Part shown: one piece after another, positions 21,165-30,376 of the stretch
Layout of the letters: each line of letters opens with the position of its first letter
Numbering within the stretch: the stretch's first letter is position 1
NCBI GenBank assembly: GCA_019918135.1
Contig: WBZZ01004751.1
Coordinates: 146,001 to 210,000, forward strand
Direction of reading: 5' to 3'
DNA length: 64,000 bases
DNA from: Paulinella micropora
Taxonomy: Eukaryota; Cercozoa; Imbricatea; Euglyphida; Paulinellidae
Position numbers and translations under genes: made by a program
Notes under the pieces: generated by a model
Seen by the model: only the letters and a program-made list of their open reading frames with translations
What the model was told of the DNA's origin: nothing
Database searches by the model: none

Positions 21165-24095
21165 ATGCCGACCGAATTGGAAGGACTCTTCGACGGACTC
21201 TTCGACAGACCCTACGAGCCGAGTTTGTTCGTACCGCCTACTAGCAGTGATACAATTTCCGAAAGTTTCCAGGCACCAGCTGTGGTGCAGTCATGCCGGC
21301 CATTAAACCTCGAAGACCTACGTGGCCTGGCTGCCAACATGCAGGAACCAATGTCGGAACTGCTCAGCAAGAATTTGGAAAGCAACAAATCAGCAACCAC
21401 CGTGGGCAAGGAACTTCTTGCTTACTTGCAAACGTATCTGAATTTCGACCCAGCTAAAGCTATGCAATTTTCAGCAGCTCCCAGGTCCGGGCAATATTCG
21501 TCGTCGGGTGATTATTGCGCGACGAAACTGCAGGGGCTAATTTCACAGCCTAAGGTAGTGGACTCCGAAGGCCTGAAAAAGTGCCTACAAGAAAAGCCAG
21601 TTTGCCCCGCGCTGTCATGTCTGACCGACCCGGCCTGCAGCTTGGAGGTGGCCAACTACGCTGTTGACTTGCAAAAATCAAGGCCTGCAGACCCCTTTCA
21701 AGAAGCCATCGACTCGATGAGCAAGAGTGGCAGTGTGTTCCCGTTGCTGTTTGCGTCCTGTCTGGCGGTGTCTAACACCACGTTTCCAGCCAAAGACAAC
21801 AATGTTACTTATTTTGAGGTGGTCGAGCCAGGCGCTCTGAGCACCAACACCAACAAGTTCAAACTAAGGATCTGCACGGTAGGCAACCCTACCAGAGAGG
21901 CAGAGCTCCGTGGGCTGCTAGAGAAGGGCCAACCCGTGCTGGTCAAACAAGGCGCAGTTTTCACTGTGGCGGAACAGCTCTTGGTCCTAGCAAGTTATGT
22001 GTCTTGGATGAATTCCAGCAGTGCAGAGGGGTCGGGCGACTCTCTGACGGACTCGGAAGATTCTTATTCTTGGCAAGGTGTCTTGGAGCGTGACCTAAAG
22101 CAGCCCGCGCGGTCCAAGCCCAGATCGTGGGGGAAATCTGTCGATAGCTATTTCAAGTTTACCCAAGAAGGCGTGGAGCTTCTGCTGCCCCCCGAGACGC
22201 GCAGTTTGCTAGCATCAGCACTAAACACGGGCAAGGTCGAGACAACCAAGCCAAAGGCGATTCCTTTGGCTCTTTCAAAAGAGCCAGCTTACTTGTACAC
22301 GTGCGTGGTAGCTGCAGTAGTCCCGAGCACGGAACGGGGACCAACTAGTGACCTGGCAGAACTAAGCCAGCAAGATACTACCACCATCCAGAACTCCTTG
22401 CCGCGCGGTTTACAAGCACGGGGCTTGCCGGGGTCACCGTCTCTGTGCGACGGGTGCCTGCGAAACGCAGTTACACCGGAAGGCGCGTCGCACAAGAAAG
22501 CCCCCGTTGCATCATCGCTGTGCGACGAGTGTTTGCGAAAGATTGCTTCTGGGCTGCCGAGCGTCTACGGCCGTCAGCACAGGGACTCAGCCCCCGCCTT
22601 TGGCGTGCCTCGGTCAGTCTCTATTCCCGTGTGCGCCAGGTGCAAAAAACACGTTGCGGAGAGCTTCTCTGGTTCCTGGTGCCGCGAATGCAAGCACGGC
22701 GCCGCCGAGGTTTCTCTGTGCAAGGCGTGCACGAACGCAGTTGCGGCGGCGGTAACGTGTACTATCTCGGTTAGCGTTTGCAAACACCAAAAGGCCGGCA
22801 CGGCGGCGCAGTCGTCGCGCTCGGTCGGTGCTGCAGCTCAGCCCAGCGTCTCGCTGTGCGTGGATTGCCGAAAAGGATTGGCACACGCGGCTGAGTCCAG
22901 TTGTGGTTCTCTGTGCAAGGCGTGCGTACAGGCCACGGCCGGCGCGGTGACGACCAAGTCGTCGCGCTCGGTTGGTGCTGCAGCTCAGCCCAGCGTCTCG
23001 CTGTGCGTGGATTGCCGAAACACAGTGGCCCGCGCGGTGTCGGTCTCGGTTTCCAATTGCAGCGCCTGCCAAAACGCAGCGGCCGGCGCGGTGTCGCCCT
23101 CTGGCTCCTTGTGCATCGATTGCCAAAACGCCGTGGCCGGCGCGGTGTCGCCCTCTGGCTCCTTGTGCATCGATTGTCAAAACGCAGCGGCCCGCGCGGT
23201 GACGGCCTCGGTTTCCATTTGCAGCGCCTGCCAAAAAACTGCGGCCCGCGCGGTGTCAGTCTCGGTTTCCAATTGCAGCGCCTGCCGAAACGCCGTGGCC
23301 GGCGCGGCGACGAAGTCGCCCTCTGGCTCCCTGTGCATCGATTGCCAAAACGCAGAGGCCCGGGCGGTGACGGTCTCGGTTTCCATTTGCAGCGCCTGCC
23401 AAAACACGGCGGCCCGCGCGGTGCCAGTCTCGATTTCCAATTGCAGCGCCTGCCAAAACGCAGCCAACGCCGCGGCGGCGAAGGAGTCGGTCTCAGGCTC
23501 CCTGTGCCAGGCGTGCAGGGGCTGTGTGAGCGTGAGCATCTCCTGCGACGTGTGCGCGGGTAAGGGTTTGGCTGAAAGCAACGCGACGGGTTGTAAGTCT
23601 TCCTGTGAAGAACCAACCTCTATTAATCCTGTCAAACCCCGAACAGAAAAAAAGAGGGACGAAGATTCAAGTGCGTGCGTTCAGCGTGGTGGAAGTTTCT
23701 ACAAGGCCAAAAACATCGTTGATTATGCGAGTTTGAGCAATCCCCCGAATGCCTCCACGACGCAGCAGCGCTTCTGTGCTCATAGCTTTTCGATTGGTAA
23801 GCAACAGGATTTCAGCAATCGTGCGCCTAGTGTACCTACTTCCTATCCTTGTGTCGACAGCTTCCATATTCTGGCACCGGAGGACTTGTACAAGCCAGCA
23901 ATGCGCTCTGCTACAGGCGATGATGTCGGCACTTGTTTCGACAGCTTAAACGTTCTGGCACCGGGGGACTTGTACGAGCAAGAAAAGCGTCGCGGAAAAG
24001 GCGACGCCCTTGGTGTCGAAGGCTTTGGCGTTGGCAGTAACAAACAAGAGAGAACCAGCCGGCCAACGGGGGAGTTCAAATTCCTTCTATTCTGA
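21165..24095 (+). CDS. Uncharacterised protein with about 18 CxxC repeats
   Basis: 976 residues; the ATG at 21,165 follows an A-run. Residues 1-420 are a unique, mainly helical domain with no motif I recognise. Residues about 425-800 are a tandem array of 18 or so units of 17-26 residues, each with a C-x2-C pair: SLCIDCQNAVAGAVS, SNCSACQNAAAGAVS, SICSACQNTAARAV. The first five units are the most divergent and the central ones nearly identical, pointing to recent expansion. Spaced CxxC pairs could bind zinc or form disulphides. There is no signal peptide, so zinc is more likely. The C-terminal 170 residues contain a short duplicated motif (SFHILAPEDLYKPAM and SLNVLAPGDLYEQE). Function unknown. 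Confidence 0.7.
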   Translation: MPTELEGLFDGLFDRPYEPSLFVPPTSSDTISESFQAPAVVQSCRPLNLEDLRGLAANMQEPMSELLSKNLESNKSATTVGKELLAYLQTYLNFDPAKAMQFSAAPRSGQYSSSGDYCATKLQGLISQPKVVDSEGLKKCLQEKPVCPALSCLTDPACSLEVANYAVDLQKSRPADPFQEAIDSMSKSGSVFPLLFASCLAVSNTTFPAKDNNVTYFEVVEPGALSTNTNKFKLRICTVGNPTREAELRGLLEKGQPVLVKQGAVFTVAEQLLVLASYVSWMNSSSAEGSGDSLTDSEDSYSWQGVLERDLKQPARSKPRSWGKSVDSYFKFTQEGVELLLPPETRSLLASALNTGKVETTKPKAIPLALSKEPAYLYTCVVAAVVPSTERGPTSDLAELSQQDTTTIQNSLPRGLQARGLPGSPSLCDGCLRNAVTPEGASHKKAPVASSLCDECLRKIASGLPSVYGRQHRDSAPAFGVPRSVSIPVCARCKKHVAESFSGSWCRECKHGAAEVSLCKACTNAVAAAVTCTISVSVCKHQKAGTAAQSSRSVGAAAQPSVSLCVDCRKGLAHAAESSCGSLCKACVQATAGAVTTKSSRSVGAAAQPSVSLCVDCRNTVARAVSVSVSNCSACQNAAAGAVSPSGSLCIDCQNAVAGAVSPSGSLCIDCQNAAARAVTASVSICSACQKTAARAVSVSVSNCSACRNAVAGAATKSPSGSLCIDCQNAEARAVTVSVSICSACQNTAARAVPVSISNCSACQNAANAAAAKESVSGSLCQACRGCVSVSISCDVCAGKGLAESNATGCKSSCEEPTSINPVKPRTEKKRDEDSSACVQRGGSFYKAKNIVDYASLSNPPNASTTQQRFCAHSFSIGKQQDFSNRAPSVPTSYPCVDSFHILAPEDLYKPAMRSATGDDVGTCFDSLNVLAPGDLYEQEKRRGKGDALGVEGFGVGSNKQERTSRPTGEFKFLLF
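22436..23560 (+). repeat. Tandem CxxC-encoding repeat array
   Basis: Imperfect units of roughly 50-80 bp in the coding frame of the CxxC-repeat gene. The strongest identity is at 22,960-23,460, where whole blocks of about 60 bp recur. Confidence 0.75.
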
Positions 24096-24331
24096 TCATC
24101 TTGGTAGTATAAGCACAGAGAAGCCAGCCTCGGTAATGCAGCCAAAGTAGGAGGCACGTTTTTGTTTAATTAAAAAAAAAGTTTTATTTGGCTGTTCTTT
24201 GGACGGTTCTTTTCTTTTGTGCACCTGTTGCCTTTGTCTGCCTCTTCTTTTTTGCACTTTGGCCGGGTGCTTTGGCGGGCTCACGGAGAAAGTAAGCGAG
24301 AGAGAGAGAGAGAGAGGAACCTACGAGCGCT
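24096..24331. terminator. Convergent 3' gap with A/T runs
   Basis: Short convergent gap. taattaaaaaaaaagtttta at 24,168-24,187 can give poly(A)-type signals on both strands (tttatt on the minus strand). A GA-dinucleotide run lies at 24,298-24,315. There are no C/G homopolymers here, unlike the 5' gaps. Confidence 0.4.
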
Positions 24332-27300
24332 CTATTTTCTGCTTCCTCTTCTTTGGAAACCCCTCCACCTTTTCGTTTGAAATGATCCTCGCTGACTACT
24401 TCCGGAAGTTTCTGTTCCGTCGTCTGCCAGGAGCGGTTCTGTTTCTACAGCTTTGGCTTGTGCTTCTTCTTCGAGTCTATCCAAGTGTCTAATTTGGCGC
24501 CTAGCCAAACGTTCTTCTTGGCACTTGTGATACAGCCAATAGGAAACATACGTGAGCAAGCCCGCGGTGCCGATTGGTAATATTATGAGCAGCGAGACTA
24601 GCAAGGCGTAGCGCACGATGTACTTGAACTTCCAGGCCACCTTATTCACGTCGCACACGCCGATCACGTCCTTGGAGCCGTCGGCGTGGACGTACTCGCC
24701 GCGGCAGGTGTGAAACAACTTGTTTTTCTGGTAACAGAAACGGCCTAGAATCCTAGGCATGGTAAGCTTGCAGTCCGGAGCGTTGGGTGCTAGGCAGTCG
24801 AAGTCCAGCTTGGTCGTGATGTCGGCCGCGCAGTCCACCGCCTTCTCAACCCATTCGCCTACGTCCTGGAAGAAATTGGACGTAGCGCTCTTGAACGCGT
24901 CCCAACGCCGCGCAGAAAACGCCCGAACCACTCCGTTCCAAACAGAGCCGCGGTCGTCCGGGAACGTTACGACCGGCACCCTTATAATCTCGTCTATGAC
25001 GTACTCGCTCGGCACGGTCGGGCGCACGTAGCCGCTCACGACCGACTGGAACAGCCCGCCGTTAGCCAACGAGGCCCCGAGGCTGCCGACCTCGTCGGAC
25101 CATTCGCTCCAGCTGGCGCTGGCGTTCTGCAGTGTTTCGTTACTCAGGGTGATGTTGGCTATCCCCCGCCGCGCCGCCTCCAGGTCGCTGTCAAAGGTTG
25201 ACAGCACCGACTTGGTCTGGTTGATGGTCTCCTCCAGCTGCCGGGCGAGCGCGTTGGCATTCGCGGCCGAAGTCCGCAGGTACTCTTCGTTCTGGGCGAA
25301 CGAGGACAGCAGCACAGCCCGCAAGGCCGCGAGCTCTAGCTCCCAGTCATTCAGCAAGCCCGCCAGGACCGTGGCGTTGTCGGCTTTGGCCACACCGTGT
25401 AACAGGCCGGCGGTCGCGGTCGGGTACGCCAGGTCGGACTGGGCTACCGACGTGTTGTCGCGCCACACCTGCAGCCGCATCAGTCGTGCCGCGCCGGCGC
25501 CCGCGTCCAGCCCCTGGCGGAAGCGCAGCAGCAGCCCGGGCTCGCCGGCCACGGGCGACCGGGGTTCGATTTGTGCACTGCCGTCGATCGGGCACCAGGT
25601 CGCGACCTCGTCGCGGCGCGCGAAGCTCGTGCCCGGCACGTCGAAACTCAAGCGCGACGACCAGTTGAGCGGCCGCAGCGGGAAGCGCCCGTCCGCGCAG
25701 CCCACGTTGTCGAGCGTCTCGCCGCCGAGAAAGTTCAACGACGGCCACCAGTGCGTGCGCAGCAGCTGGCACAGCGGGCCCTCGGGCGCGCCGTTCTGTT
25801 CGCAGCGCCTGCGCTGCCACGGCACCCCGTTCAGCAGGCGCTTGCGCGAGTCCACGGGCGAGCGCCCCAGGCGCGTGGGGTCCAGGCGCGCGCTCAGGTG
25901 CTGGCGCTTCCAGAACTCGGCCTGCGTTTCGCCCTGCACGGTCGCGCGGTTGCTCAGGTGGTGCGGCACGCAGTCGCCGCCACCAGCAGCGGCAGCACAG
26001 CCGTCGTCGCCGGCAGTGGTGCAGCCCAGCGGGAACAGCAAGTGCCTGTTCTGGTCGAGGTTGCCGCGTTCATCCTCGGGAAAGAACATGGCGTAGTCAC
26101 TATACCGCAGCGCCTGGTTCGGGTGCCCGCTGACCTCCTCGGGCAGCACGTCGTACACAAAGCTGTAGTTGTCGCGGAGCCCGCACCAGTGGTGCAGGCA
26201 CGAGAGGTAGCCCAGCACGAGCATCGACTCGGCCGGCAGCTGGTGCGGCACCAGCATGCTCAGATTTTGCGTGTAAACTAGGCCCGAGTCTAAATTTCTC
26301 AGCTGCAACGTAAATCTCTGGCGAGTCTCCACGTGCCTGAGCTGCCACAGCGGCAGCAGCCTGGCCGTGCTGAAGCCGGCCGTCAGCGTGTCGCAGTTGG
26401 CCACTTCGGGCGGCACGGTCCACTCGCTGTCGCCGAGCGCGGGCGGGACCTGCGGGACGCGCAGCCTCGCGGGCGCACGGGTAAAGAACGGCCGCGGCGA
26501 CATGTCCACGTCGTCGGGCAGGTCGCCCGCTACGTCGATCAGCACCTGCGTCATCTCGCGCTGGCGCAAAAATCTGGTGGCCTGCTGCGCCGAGTAGAAA
26601 AACGCGTACGGCAGCGTGGCGGCGTTGGTGGTGTTCGAGCGCCGCCGCAGCAGCGCCGACTGGGGCTGAATGTCGGCCCAGTGCGTGGAGCAGTACTTGT
26701 ACTCCTCGTTCGACGGCTGCCGCGCGGTCTGCCAGGGCCCCAGCCGCGGCGTGGCGCCTGGCTCGAGCTGCAGCGCCAGCTCCAGCAGGTTGCTGTTGAA
26801 AAAGATCCGGTCGTCGGGCGCGCTCTTGACGGCCGCGGCACCACCACACGCGCAGCAGCTCGCTGAGCTCCTGCTCCGACGTGAGCGTCTCCTCGCGCGC
26901 GCCGCGCGCAGAAATCATTGGTCACGTCCGTGCCAACGGCGGTCCCGCACATGTCCGAGGTGTACTCCACCGCGGCCTCCTCCGCGGCCGCGGTCCACGG
27001 CGGGATGTTTCCTTTGCGCAGGCAGCGCGCGCGATCTATTTTCAGCCAGCAGTGGCAGGCGTTGTCCGGGCGCGGCGCGTCTGTGCCGAGCGCCGGCGGC
27101 TCGCAGCCCGGGGGCCCGAGCAGCCCCGCGATGTCCCTGAACGTGAACCAGTTGTCGCTCTGCTCGAGCAAGAACTGCGGGTCGCAGAAGAAGCGCACGG
27201 TGTTCAGCAACAACCAGCGCACGCGGCCCATGCCCGGGTTCACTTCGTGCTCGTCGTTGAGGACGTACGCGTAGCGCGCAAATTTCCCGGCCTCCTCGAC

Positions 27301-29004
27301 TGCACCGGCAACGATGCTCTTGTTCCAGTATTCGGCTGTCGTCAGGGGCTCGGCCGAGAGCAGCCAAGAAGGGTTCAAATCTTCGGTTGTCGGGGTGTAG
27401 GTCTCGTAATTCCAGCGGACCTCCGGGTCCTGCAGCGCCCAGTTGTAGAGGTCATCTATCTTGGCGGCCTGCAGCATGTCAGAAGAAAGGGTGTCCTGCT
27501 CGAACTGGATTACTGTTGTGAAACGGAACCAGTACGGATCGCTCGGGTCGTTCACGCGGGCGAAGCCCAGCGGCGGCACGCCGCCCTCCGCTAGCAAGTG
27601 CGTGTTGGACCGCTCGGCCGCCTGCTCGGCGTAGGCAAACAGCATAGCCGCGAGGGCGCGGCGCGAGCGCTCCGACGTCTGCAGCTCGCGCACCTCGGCC
27701 AGCGTGGCGCGGGCCATGTCTAGCAGCCCCGTCAGGTCCACGGTAAATTCGCCCATCAGCGTGCTCTGCACTCTGCTCTGCGCCAGGAGGGCCAGGAACA
27801 ACGCGTTCACGGCGTTGGTTTCTTCGTCCATGGAACCCTGAAACGTCTGCAGATCCAGGAACGCCGCGTTGGTGGTCCTGTTGAAGTCCACCAGCATGGA
27901 CTCTTCGTGGCGTATGAACGCCTGGATCTTCTCGTCCAGGAGCAGAAAGTCCTCCGCCGTCTCATTGACCTGCTGCTTCTGGGTGTTCAGCGTGTGGATG
28001 TTCAGCAGCAGCCGCTGCAGCGTCTTGTTCTGCTGCTGGCCCGTCTCTGAGAGATTCTTGAGCGCGCTGTCGTAGATCTGCGCCGTCTTGTCCAGCGTGG
28101 CCTGCAGGTCGCTCAGCCCCTTGAAACCGCTGCTGAACACGCGTGCAAAGTCTTGCTGGGCCTTGTCCGAGATGGCTTCCGTTACTCTCTCGTCGTAGCA
28201 GTTGCCCGCGCCGGGCGTGTCCCCGAGGTGAGGCGCGCCCATCGTGCTCGCAATGTTGAGGCAAACGCCCGGCGACGACGCCGTGCCACCGTTGGGCACT
28301 GCACAGTACTGGCCGACGTCGCACGCTTGGGGGCAGCTCAAGGGCGCGCCGCTGTACAGGGCACGCTTGGCCGTGGCGGTGCAATTAGCGATGCCCTGCA
28401 TACAAACCGTGTCCGAGGCGCCTTGCAGGCACATCCTGCTGTCTATGCAGAACCTGAACAGCTCCTTGGACATGAGGTTGTACGCGTAACAAACGTAACG
28501 GCCGGGAAAGCCGGCGTTTAGTTCCTTGCATTCCGCGTCGCCGTCCGTCGGGCAGGGCTGCACACCGTCTGATAGCTGTTGCAACTGCCGGCGGCGCCGG
28601 CCGTTCTTCGAGGCCTGTTCCTGGAGGGCCTGCAGCGAGTAATCCGCCAGTGTTGACTCCCGTTCGCTCGCGCCCGCCAGCTGCGCTTCGTTCTGCAGTT
28701 GGTTGCACACGCTGAAGGTGCGTGTGTTGGAGCCTTCCGGCACGTAGCCCAGCAGGCTGCGTTCTACCACCGACTCGGGCGGTGCTACAGTGAGGGTCCC
28801 CTGCAGCAGGCCGCGCAGCCCCGCGCCGATGGCTGCCCCTTCTACCTGAAACTGTAGTACGCCCTCGGCCTGGCTAGAAGGCAGATCTCCCTGGTCAAAA
28901 GAAAGCTCGAGCAAGGTGGAATCCCCGGCAGCCGAGCTGCGGTAGCTCGAGACTAGTACGTTCAAGGCGCGGCAGGCCGTCGCGAGCAAGGCCAGGGCCA
29001 ACAT
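24332..29004 (-). CDS. Large type I membrane glycoprotein with two coiled-coil stretches, two frame breaks
   Basis: About 1,555 codons. I place the start at ATG 29,004 because it begins a signal peptide (MLALALLATACRALNVLV); the frame is open to 29,181, but that part is homopolymer-rich, like intergenic DNA. The Cys-rich ectodomain has many N-x-S/T sites. A long heptad-rich stretch lies at about residues 288-386, a second at about 1,218-1,298, and a transmembrane helix near 1,461-1,485 (LLVSLLIILPIGTAGLLTYV) followed by a basic tail. The frame shifts near 26,905 and again near 26,845, both in GC-rich alternating runs. Two heptad regions, the second near the membrane end, is the layout of class I fusion proteins, but no fusion peptide or cleavage site is proven. 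Role as an entry protein is inference. Confidence 0.7.
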
Positions 29005-29445
29005 TTGGCCGGGGGTGGGGTTGGGAGGGGGGGAGGGGCTGTGTGCAGCGCAAAGACCGGGGAAAAAGGGAGCAAAGCGGGGGCGGGGGGGGGGGGGGGA
29101 CGCGCGAGTGTGGTGATGAGAAAGGGTTGCTTTTGAGAATACCAGCAAAGGAACTACGAGGGCCAAAAGAAACAGCCACAAAAAAGAAAGAGAGAAAGAA
29201 AAAAATAGGTGTGATTCACTTGCTTTTCTTTACCCGCCCCTCCCCCTTCCTCGCACCTTTTTTTAAAAGCCACCCCCCCTCCAGCCTCCTTTCTCCCCCT
29301 TCCTCTCCCCCCTACCCAGATTTTTCTCCTTTTGTTTGTTTCGTTGACGGGGAGGAGGGGGGGGGGCTGGCCTAGACGAATGTAGTACATATTTGTATCC
29401 CTCACAGTGAATTTTGCTTTCCGTCAGCCGTGCCCCCGAAGCAGG
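29005..29445. other. 5' gap of the membrane glycoprotein gene
   Basis: G13 run near 29,087, pyrimidine-rich block 29,220-29,335, G9 run at about 29,357. Holds the promoter of the minus-strand glycoprotein gene. No gene supported. Confidence 0.5.
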
Positions 29446-29920
29446 AAAGAAAAAGCCGTACATTTCGGCAAACTTTCGCGACAAATCTTTCCACCGCAGA
29501 TTTCGGCCAACTTTCGCGAAACCCCTCTTTTCACCGCAAATTTCGGCCAGCGATTGATTTTTTTTCTGATTTGTTTTTTGCAAAAGACAATTTCCCTGCT
29601 AAATTGAATAGCAAAAATTTCGGGAGACGACGGCGGGCGGGGAAAATTACGAAAAAAAAAATCAGCAGATTTCCCCGCCCGCCGTCGTCTCCCGAAATTT
29701 TTGCCAGCACAGATTTAGCTCATGGCCAAAATCACGAAATTCTTTTTTTTTGTGTTGTCCAGAATCAGGCCAACTTCGCGAAAGTTCTTTCACCGCAAAT
29801 TTCGGCCAACTTTCGCGACAAATCTTTCCACCGCAAATTTCGGCCAACTTTCGCGACAAAACTTTCACCGCAAATTTCTGCCAACTTTCGTGACAAAACT
29901 TTCACCGCAAATTTCAGCCA
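29446..29920. repeat. 37-bp tandem units (aatttcggccaactttcgcg)
   Basis: Units of about 37 bp containing caaatttcggccaactttcg and a caccg end occur about twice at 29,462-29,545 and four times at 29,765-29,920, on both sides of the first hairpin. Non-coding; translations in all frames look random. Confidence 0.8.
29546..29760. repeat. Hairpin element, family B copy 1
   Basis: Perfect inverted repeat of about 34 bp: arms 29,611-29,644 and 29,671-29,704 (core cgggagacgacggcgggcgg) around a 26-base A-rich loop. It is embedded in a 215-bp unit that recurs at 29,921-30,131. Confidence 0.85.
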
Positions 29921-30131
29921 GCGATTGATTTTTTTTCTGATTTGTTTTTTGCAAAAGACAATTTCCCTGCTAAATTGAATAGCAAAAATTTCGGGAGACG
30001 ACGGCGGGCGGGGAAAATTACGAAAAAAAAATCAGCAGATTTCCCCGCCCGCCGTCGTCTCGCGAAATTTTTGCCAGCACAGATTTAGCTCATGGCCAAA
30101 ATGAAGAAATTTTTTTTTTCTTTGTGTTGTC
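29921..30131. repeat. Hairpin element, family B copy 2
   Basis: Near-identical copy of the 215-bp unit, inverted repeat at 29,992-30,074, with one mismatch (ctcgcgaa for ctcccgaa) that breaks arm symmetry. It lies upstream of the DH-PH gene. Confidence 0.85.
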
Positions 30132-30376
30132 CGGAACCAGGTCAACTTCGCGGGAAGATGATTTCCCGTGCGTTTCTATTTTCTGTTTAAAAAATAAGAA
30201 CACAAAGAAGAACAGCACCGCAACACAACCCCCCCCCACACACCCCCTCCCCCCTCTCTCTCTCCTGCACCCCCCTGTGCCGGGCTCCTTTTTTTCTGTT
30301 GTTGTTGCTTTGTTGCAGGCCCTTTTCTCTCTCTCTATCCCTCTCGCAAAGTAAGAAAAAAAGGGAGAGAAGGTGC

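Noticed and set aside
29005..29181. Upstream start at 29,181 for the membrane glycoprotein
   Set aside because: It would add a second hydrophobic leader and a His/Pro stretch from homopolymer DNA; ATG 29,004 gives a clean signal peptide.
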